NCBI GenBank assembly: GCA_030220185.1
Contig: JASPKZ010001600.1
Coordinates: 901,001-965,000, forward strand
Length of the DNA stretch: 64,000 nt
Direction of reading: 5' to 3'
From: Diploptera punctata
Taxonomy: Eukaryota > Arthropoda > Insecta > Blattodea > Blaberidae
Shown here: positions 56,835-64,000 of the stretch, in pieces
Position numbering within the stretch: the first letter of the stretch is position 1
Layout: the number at the start of each line of letters is the position of its first letter
Notes under the pieces: model-generated
Databases searched by the model: none
Told to the model about the DNA's origin: nothing
What the model saw: the letters and a program-made list of their open reading frames with translations, nothing else
Position numbers and translations under genes: made by a program

Positions 56835-57083
56835 AATAGTAATGATGCGCCAGGAGAGGCCTTAAACTAAACTTAAGCTAATTAGGCGAATATGATATTG
56901 TGGTAATGATGGCCAGATGGTGTTCGGGGACCGTTTGGGCCTTAAAGTTTCCTGACATTTATCTTACAGGTGAGGAAAAACCCCGAAAATATCCTCACCC
57001 AGGAAACTTGTCCCGACCGGGGAAAGAACCCGGGCCCGCTGCGTGACAGGTAGCACGCTACCTCGAGTCCACAGCGGTGGACT
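56835..57083 (-). mobile_element. SINE family 1, type B tail
   Basis: Minus strand: CCACCGCTGTGGACTCGAGG, a worn B box, CCTCACCTGTAAGATAAATG, CCCAAACGGTCCCCGAAC, then the alternative tail TTAGCTTAAGTTTAGTTTA and CTCTCCTGGCGCATCAT. Lies 450 bp upstream of the lipase start. Confidence 0.75.
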
Positions 57084-57289
57084 GAAATTAAATTATCGTA
57101 AGTTACATTTAACATTGAAACAATTTGTACTATACAGCAAAATAGTGTTACTAAATTCATTGTATTTTAATTGAAAAACTAATAATTCAAGCTCTTAAAG
57201 TGTTAAAATAATTTTTTAATGTCAACATGTGTGATAACTTGTTAAGAAAAAATATGAAATTGTCAAGATTTTGAATTCGTAATGAATCT

Positions 57290-57560
57290 TTTGGGTCTTG
57301 GAAGGACATGTGGCATGAATGGGGAATGAAAGACGTGCATGGAAGCTTCTTGTAGGAAAACTAGGAGAACCAGAAGGAAAACGCCCAGTTGGTAGATCAA
57401 GAATGAAGTGGGAGAATAATATTAACTATGATTTGAGGAAAGTAGATTATACAGGGAATGATTGGAAAACATTAGCTCAGGATAGAGATTTATGGAGAGC
57501 TTATGTCTATGCGGCCATGAACCGACGGGTTCGATCGTGCCTGTGAGTGAGTGAGTTATA
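57290..57560 (+). pseudogene. LINE C-terminal fragment
   Basis: RRAWKLLVGKLGEPEGKRPV, GRSRMKWENNINYDLRKVDY, GNDWKTLAQDRDLWRAYVYA and AAMNRRVRSCL, then GTGA repeats. Matches 41660-41930 and, inverted, 60935-61145. Confidence 0.78.
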
Positions 57561-57564
57561 TATG

Positions 57565-58540
57565 TGTGTGAGTGTGTGTTTGTGTATCTGTGTTTTTACT
57601 GAGGAGCCAGGTATTCCCCTTTTATAAAGTCAAAGAGTCATTGGGTTAGTTGGAACATTAGCACAACAAATTTTCTTCGTAAAACATAGTGTTTTAATCA
57701 AGTAATTTATTTTCAAATATGTTTTCACAACTTATTAAAGGCAGTATGGCATGTTCGTGATGTTACTGAGAAAATAGTTATGATAGTCAACAATGGATTT
57801 ACATGGTTAACAACATAGATTCTCTCAGTTTCTTGCAGGTAATAATAATCTTAAATTTATAATTTCCCTAACTAGTTATCCAAACATTGCATCTTTCCCA
57901 TTCTATCCTAAGCATTTTAAAGTAGTTTCTCCCTTATTTTTAGTTATCAATTCCTCTTTATATTTTATTTAAATTTAATGTACGTATACTTTTAATTGAA
58001 ATTGCCCTTTCCTGGTATTCTAAATATAATTATAATAAATAGTGATCTAATTATTATCATAAAAATTATCTTATGGCCTTCCTTAATTTTCCTAATTTTC
58101 TTTTGAATAAAATTATATATGATTTTTTTCTGTGAAAACTGATAATTTAATTTTTTCATAATAAACACGTGTATTTCTTTCTCATTCACTCAATCATATT
58201 TCATAGTTGTTCATTCAAGTTTCTAGTTGGTTTTGTACTCTGTCAGCTGTTTGTTCATAATTTCATTCACCTCTGGGTACTTTACTGTGAACAAAACAAA
58301 ACATAAGGAATAAGTTAAATTACTTTAGTGAAAATAAAATTTTAATTTCAAATATAAAATAACAGCACAAACTATTTTAGATGTATGAAATGTTAATTTC
58401 TAGAATTGAAGATATTATTTTGAAGTTAAATATGCCTATTCTCAATAGGATATGTAAGTTACTCCTTTAATTAAATCGGTACTTTAATAAAAACTCAACC
58501 TTATTGAGTAGATAGTTTACTGAGTTGTTACGGAATTTTG
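57565..58540. other. AT-rich stretch, nothing recognised
   Basis: No gene or repeat found. Confidence 0.45.
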
Positions 58541-58544
58541 TAGG

Positions 58545-59375
58545 ATGCTACCGTAAATCAAATCGCTATCTCTAAAACGACCAAACTACTTCTAAACCGA
58601 TCAAACTACCTCTAAAACGGCCAGACTACCCGTAAACCTATCAAACTGCCTCTAAAACGACCAGATTACCCCTAAATTGGTCAAGCTATCTCTGAAACGA
58701 CCACACTACCAATAGTTGATCAAACTACCTCTAAAGCAACCAAACAACCATAAAACCTATCAAACTACCTTTAAAAGACCAAAACTACCAGTAAACCGAT
58801 TAAACTGCCTCTAAAAGGACCAAACTACCTATAAACCGATCATGACCTCTAGAACGTACAAACTACCCATAAACCGATAAAATTTTCTGTAAAGGGACCA
58901 AGTTACCCATAACCGATGAAACTACCTCTTAAAGAACCAATGGGCCAGTAACAGATCTAAAACGACTGATCTACTAGCAAACCTATCAAACTAACTGTAA
59001 AACGACCTAACTACCAGTAATCCGTCCTTACTACCTCCGAAACGACCAAACTACCCCTAAAACGATCAATCTACCTCTAAAACACCCAAACTACCAGTAA
59101 ACCAATCAAACTACGTTTAAAACGGCCATCCTACTCCGAAACCGATGAATATAACTCTAAAACGACAAAACTATCAGTAAACTGATAAAAAATCTCTAAA
59201 ACGACCAAATACCTCTAAAACGAGAAACTACCCGTAACCGATCAAATGACCTCTAAATTGACCAAACTATCAGTAAACCGATTGGACTGTATCTAAAACG
59301 GAAAAAAACTCTATAACGATGAAGCTACCTTTAAAACGATAAGACTACCCTTAAACCGACCAACCAAACAACTCC
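58545..59375. repeat. Degenerate satellite, period about 41 bp
   Basis: About 20 units of ACCTCTAAAACGACCAAACT followed by ACC.GTAAACCGATCAAACT. Each unit is two related 20-21-bp halves, one with ACGACCAA and one with CCGATCAA. Substitutions and small indels are frequent and no two units are identical. Confidence 0.9.
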
Positions 59376-59489
59376 TATACTTATAATTACAATATAAATT
59401 TATATTTATTTTTCTTTTCAATTATTTAACTAAATATAAGAACACGTTATATTTATTTAGATGTAGTAGCGCACGCCGGGTATTGGCCA

Positions 59490-60010
59490 GTCTAATATAT
59501 AAAAATGAATGTTTTTTGTTCATATTTTATGCGCTGGCATACCGTTCATCTGATTGTGATGGGGCTTTTTGCAAAAATGTTCAGGAGTTTCCCAGAAAGG
59601 TTATACGCTATAAGAGATTTTTAATAACTCAAGCCCTGCACCCTTAAAAATCACCCTTCAGTGAAAAACGTGAGAAAGTAGCTTTTTGGACGCTTAAATG
59701 GCTTACGCTGCCTAAACCATAACAAATACACAAAATTAATTTACACAGAATTGAATATCTCAAATAACTCTAGAAAAAAAGTCCGCGACAGCTAATGTTT
59801 ATCTTTTACGGATAACTCACAATAACTTTTTTGTTTGTTTTACATTAATCCCAAGAAGATTCCCGGGCAAGCGTAGCAGTGCACGGTGGATATTCCTATA
59901 TGGATAATTCACAATAACGAATTTTTTCTTTAACCTCATTTATGCCAAGAAGATCGGGATAAGCAGATTCCCTGACATTACCGGGTAATCAGCACGTGAT
60001 ATCTTAAAAT
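59490..60010 (+). mobile_element. Helitron-like element, second copy
   Basis: TCTAATATATAAAAATGAAT, TTCATATTTTATGCGCTGGC, AGTAGCTTTTTGGACGC, then GCCAAGAAGAT modules ending ATCAGCACG. Just before it, GCGCACGCCGGGTATTGGCC (59471) looks like the 3' end of a further Helitron-type copy. Confidence 0.6.
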
Positions 60011-60739
60011 AATCAATTAATGAGAGATTTGAACAATTTCTATTAATTATTACTGTCGGGCTTAGGCAAGGGCTTAAAGAACTTAATATTTTTTTTCCCT
60101 GTTTTGCCGCTTTTAAAAGGTCTTTCAATTCAGATTGATATTCAACTGTGAATTCAGCGATATAATCCCTTACTTTGTCTTCGGATTTCTTGATGAATCA
60201 TACAGTTTATTTATTAACAATGAAACAACGTGATATAGACGCGAACGACTCGCCAACACGTAAACGGCAAAACATTTCTGTTTTAACTTATGTGGCAACA
60301 CTACATTTTTCCGCTTCAGAACTAATTTCCTTTCCTTTTAGTCGACCATTATAAATTGGCAACAAAGCAGAAGAAACTCATGTTACTCAGTCAAAATTAT
60401 TGTAACGAATGACAAGTTGATACAATAAAACACCGATCGTCGCGATGGCGGCATTTATCAACGGACGTAGCGGCAAGTGAAATACGACGGCGGTGGCTTT
60501 TAAAAACGAACTATAGACTTAGTGACAATAAGGTTTGTTTTACTTTTATATTAATTTGCCCATTTGGTTTGAATCACTCTTTGTAAAAGCCGCCTTGGCA
60601 CGTGCCTGCAGTAAAAAAAAAGTTGCCGATCTGTTAATAAAGGATACTAATCTTTCTAATATACCGACTGGATCCGTGAAAAAATGAATTTTAACCGCGA
60701 ATATAGGAACTAGGTCGCAAATTTTTAACCCGCGAATAA

Positions 60740-60772
60740 TGAAAACGCGAATAGGGGACTTTTACTGTATAT
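60740..60772 (-). mobile_element. pogo-like terminal sequence
   Basis: Minus strand CAGTAAAAGTCCCCTATTCG then CGTTTTCATTATTCGCGG, the style of pogo/Tigger ends. The opposite end was not found in 60.0-60.7 kb. Confidence 0.4.
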
Positions 60773-60934
60773 GAATTATTGGTGTTACATTACATAAAAC
60801 ATGTTTACATCTATAGGCGGAGTAGCCGAGCGGTTCAATGTTCAAACAGCATGTTTGCGCAAATATGCACAAATAACCGTTGCCACGAGACATTCAAGCA
60901 TGCGGATAAAGAATTACTCGGTTTTTCGGACATA

Positions 60935-61145
60935 AACTCTCCATACATCCCTATCCTGAGATGTTTTCCAATCTTTCCATGTATAATTTATCTCCCTCAA
61001 ATTATGATTCGTGTTATTCTTATTCTCCCACCTCATTCTTGGCCTACCTATTGGTTTTTCTCCTAGGAGTTTCTAAACCCCTCTTTGATTCCTCATTCGT
61101 GGCATATCCCCTCCCCATCGCATTCTACTAAACTTGACTATCATT
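60935..61145 (-). pseudogene. LINE C-terminal fragment
   Basis: Minus strand: VKFSRMRWGGDMPRMRNQRG, GEKPIGRPRMRWENKNN, NLREINYTWKDWKTSQDRDV and WRVYV, with shifts; the family of 57290-57560. Confidence 0.68.
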
Positions 61146-61374
61146 ATTTTCACCCAAATTAACTGATATCTTAGTTCAACACAATGGAAATATTAACTGT
61201 ATAAGAAACTATATCCAGCATTTTGTATATACTCAGAAATCTTCATCTAGGTAGCTTTACTTACTTAATTTTATTTTATATTATTTTGATTTTATTATAT
61301 TCCATGTTTTGTTAGATTTAGTAATATTAGACCACATCCCCATTGTCTTTTGTTTAGTTTATATTTTAATTACA

Positions 61375-61490
61375 TTCTTCTTCTTCTTCACTTCCTGGTT
61401 TAGGCATTAGTTGCCTGTTCCGTCTTCACTAATAGATCTAAGACCATCTCTTCCGAGGACGTCCGACAACTCTTCTTCCTCTCGGAAAAT
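61375..61490 (-). pseudogene. LINE 3' end fragment
   Basis: TTC-rich tract followed by GGTTTAGGCATTAGTTGCCT and GTTCCG, the same 3' layout as the minus LINEs at 7585 and 14428. Confidence 0.5.
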
Positions 61491-61589
61491 AATGTAAGAT
61501 TTTATTAACACATTACTCCTATTCTTCACAATAGAAACTTGGACGGACTTAATATTCTAAAATTGTAATAAGTATGTAATTTTTGTATG

Positions 61590-61680
61590 ATTTTGCTATT
61601 CGCTGGTTGAGTGGAAGAGAGCCTTATGACCTTAACTCTGCCAGCTAAAAAATGCATTATTATTATTGTTATTATTATTT
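61590..61680 (+). repeat. LINE 3' tail and ATT microsatellite
   Basis: GGTTGAGTGGAAGAGAGCCT then TTAACTCTGCCAGCTAAAAA and ATT repeat, as in the tails at 3590, 35890 and 36430. Confidence 0.65.
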
Positions 61681-61784
61681 ATTTTTATTACATCCTGTTT
61701 GACATAAAGATCATGTAGCTAACTGTTACATGATCTTCTCCTTTCACCTGTATGTTCTTTTCTCTTCGTGCCAAAAATGTTGCT

Positions 61785-61895
61785 GGGGACCCGACATGCT
61801 AGCCATATGTCACCCCTAGATGATCGTCATCTATGTGACTTACACATTTGGATGTGAGTTCAGCAGCTGACTGATAGGCCAAGGGCCTCTTAGGC
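61785..61895 (+). mobile_element. SINE family 3, partial 3' copy
   Basis: GACCCGACATGCTAGCCATA, TGTCACCCCTAGATGAT and TTTGGATGTGAGTTCAGCAG match the 3' part of the family 3 copy at 46318-46638. Confidence 0.55.
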
Positions 61896-62384
61896 CTGTC
61901 ATGCCACGGGGAAAAATAAATGCACGCAAGATGATTCCGCCTGATATACACCATAGAGCCGATGAATGCCTTGTAATTCCGTTCGTCCACCCGTGATATT
62001 GACATTTCGAAAAATCTTTAAATTCAAAAGACAATTAGGCCTATAGCAGTAATCCCCTTGTCTCTTGAACATTTTTATTAGCTGGATGTTTTTGTCATCA
62101 TCGAGCTTTATTTGATTTCTTAAAGAGAGGGGAACATTATTTGGACCTTGAATCTTACAGATATTTGGTTGGACCTTAGAGTTACTGGTAGGATGTTTTC
62201 GCATTATAACTAGGAATCTCAGAACTAAAGTTTCATTGTGGCTCATTTCCAAATATAATACCGTAATTGCTATCTAAAATTCCTACAGTCAAATCAATTG
62301 AAAAATTAATAATGCGCGTGATTGGAAGACCCGGCAAGTTAAAATAGCTTTATTTTAAATAATAATAATGTTTATTATTATTAT

Positions 62385-62485
62385 TTTACCTTGCAGAGTT
62401 AAGGCCTTCAGCTCTTCTCTACCACTCAAGTAAGTTAAAAAATACAAAAAAATACTCTTATATCTAATATACAATAAACTAAATT
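62385..62485 (-). repeat. LINE 3' tail
   Basis: Minus strand CTTGAGTGGTAGAGAAGAGC, CTTAACTCTGCAAGGTAAAA; another solo LINE tail. Confidence 0.65.
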
Positions 62486-62504
62486 ATTACATGGTATGTA
62501 GTCC

Positions 62505-63822
62505 TACACACACACACGCACAGACACACACAGGCACACACAGACACATACAGGCACACATACAGACACATACACAGAAGCACACACAGACGCACACAAC
62601 AGACGCAATACACAGACACACACAGGCATGCAAACAGACACGCACATAGACTCACACACAGATTCACACACACACAGACGCACACACAAACACACACACA
62701 AAGACAGACACACAAACAACATACAACAGGCACACACACAGTTACACACACAGACGCACACACACGCAGACACACACACACAGACACACGCACAGCCTCA
62801 CACACAGACGCGCGCACACACACGGACACACACACAGACACACACATGCACACACACAGACCCACACACACACACGCTCACACCAGACGCACACACACAC
62901 AGACACACAAACAGACACACACACAGAGACGCACACACACAAACAGACGCATACAAACACACACACACAGACACACGAACACACAAAGACGAACACCCAC
63001 ACACATACATAGACGCACACACACACAGACACACACAGAGACAAAAAGACAGACGCACACACAGACACACACAGAGACAAAAGACAGACAAACAGACACA
63101 CCCAGATAAACACACACACTGACGCACACACAAACGCACACACAGACGCACACATAAGCACACACACCAGGACACATACACAGACTCACACACACACACA
63201 GACACACACACAGCACATACAGGCACACAAACAGACGCACATACAGACACAGACACACACACCGACACACATACAGACGCACACACGGACACAAGCACAC
63301 AGACCCACACACAGGCACACGCACACAGACACACACTCACACAGATTCACTCACACAGATTCACGCACACAGACATACACTCACACAGACACACGCACTC
63401 ACAGAAACACAGACAGACACGCGCACACACACAGACACACACAGACACACAAAGACGCACACAAAGACACACACACAGGCGCTCACACACACGGCCACAC
63501 AAAGACGCACATACAGACACACATACACACACTCAGGCGCATATACGGACGCACACAAGGACACACACGCGGACACACACAAAGATACACACACAGATAC
63601 ACACACAGATACACACACACAGACTCACACACAGACACACATAAGCACACACAGACACACACACAGAAACACACATACAGGCACACACACAGACGCACAC
63701 ACAGACACACACATAGATACACACAGAGACAAACACACGGATAGACACACACAGAGACACACACACACACAGACGGACACATTCACACAAACAGTCACAC
63801 ACACAGACACACGTATATATAT
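62505..63822. repeat. CA-rich complex simple repeat (CACACAGA-type)
   Basis: About 1.3 kb of CA runs broken every 8-12 bp by GACA, GGCA, GCA or TACA. All long Cys/Val- or His/Thr-rich open frames here are products of this composition and not genes. Confidence 0.97.
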
Positions 63823-63935
63823 TAATTCTGCCCGAGGGCAGGTCTTTCACTGCAATCATAGCATTTTCATGCTATGTTTTGGAGCTTTAGTAGAGAATTA
63901 TGTGTGATAGTTTCCCGGTGCTTCCCACACAGACA
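63823..63935 (-). mobile_element. SINE family 1 type A, 3' end fragment
   Basis: Minus strand GAAGCACCGGGAAACTAT, CATAGCATGAAAATGCTATG and CTGCCCTCGGGCAGAATTAA; embedded in CA repeat on both sides, which resumes to the window end. Confidence 0.8.
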
Positions 63936-64000
63936 CACACATACACACATATATACACACACACACCACGCACACACACACACACACACACACATGCATA
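63936..64000. repeat. (CA)n microsatellite
   Basis: CA repeat to the end of the window. Confidence 0.95.

Noticed and set aside
62479..63859. Many long Cys/Val-rich and His/Thr-rich open frames
   Set aside because: They are translations of CA-rich simple sequence, open in several frames on both strands, with no domain.

Overview
This is a eukaryotic, almost certainly insect, genomic segment: AT-rich, with GT-AG introns, tRNA-derived SINEs carrying B boxes, several decayed non-LTR retrotransposon families, Helitron-like, pogo-like and other TIR elements, and Penelope-like retroelements. The mix and the very long introns suit a large-genome polyneopteran such as a cockroach or relative, but I cannot fix the species from sequence alone.

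One host gene can be read completely. It lies on the minus strand in ten small coding exons spread over about 41 kb (56386 down to 15430). It encodes a 436-residue secreted lipase of the pancreatic-lipase family, with signal peptide, GxSxG elbow (Ser169), Asp192 and His281. Every exon junction agrees in phase and every intron is GT-AG. No single open reading frame shows this gene; it appears only when the exons are joined. It lacks the C-terminal PLAT domain of vertebrate pancreatic lipase and ends in a 74-residue tail of its own.

Layout. 1-15.4 kb lies 3' of the gene: Helitron-like element, LINE remnants, four-copy 600-bp repeat family (fourth copy at 43.7 kb), SINEs, a TIR element, a pogo-like element, an HTH-type TIR element and a foldback element headed by a tRNA-Tyr-like sequence. 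15.4-56.4 kb is the lipase gene; its introns are packed with insertions. Intron 1 alone is 17 kb and holds a 5.6-kb palindromic Penelope-like element, a 320-bp palindromic relative, more LINEs and the second foldback element. Intron 2 holds an 88-bp x 7 minisatellite and a 373-bp palindromic element. Intron 5 holds a TIR element with an HTH protein. Intron 7 holds a heat-shock-element/TATA promoter-like island on the opposite strand and a Penelope-like element only 10 bp from a splice donor. 56.4-64 kb is 5' of the gene: SINE, LINE fragments, a 41-bp degenerate satellite, a Helitron-like element and 1.5 kb of CA-rich simple repeat.

The most interesting pattern is a shared architecture: at least four insertions (23.2, 32.6, 39.6 and 50-55.6 kb) are inverted dimers, [TSD][arm][inner or nothing][inverted arm][one-sided tail][TSD], with perfect 11-13 bp target-site duplications and hammerhead-ribozyme-like motifs in three of them. 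A fifth palindrome (8.0 kb) has an 8-bp duplication. The largest carries two inverted copies of a reverse transcriptase plus GIY-YIG endonuclease gene.
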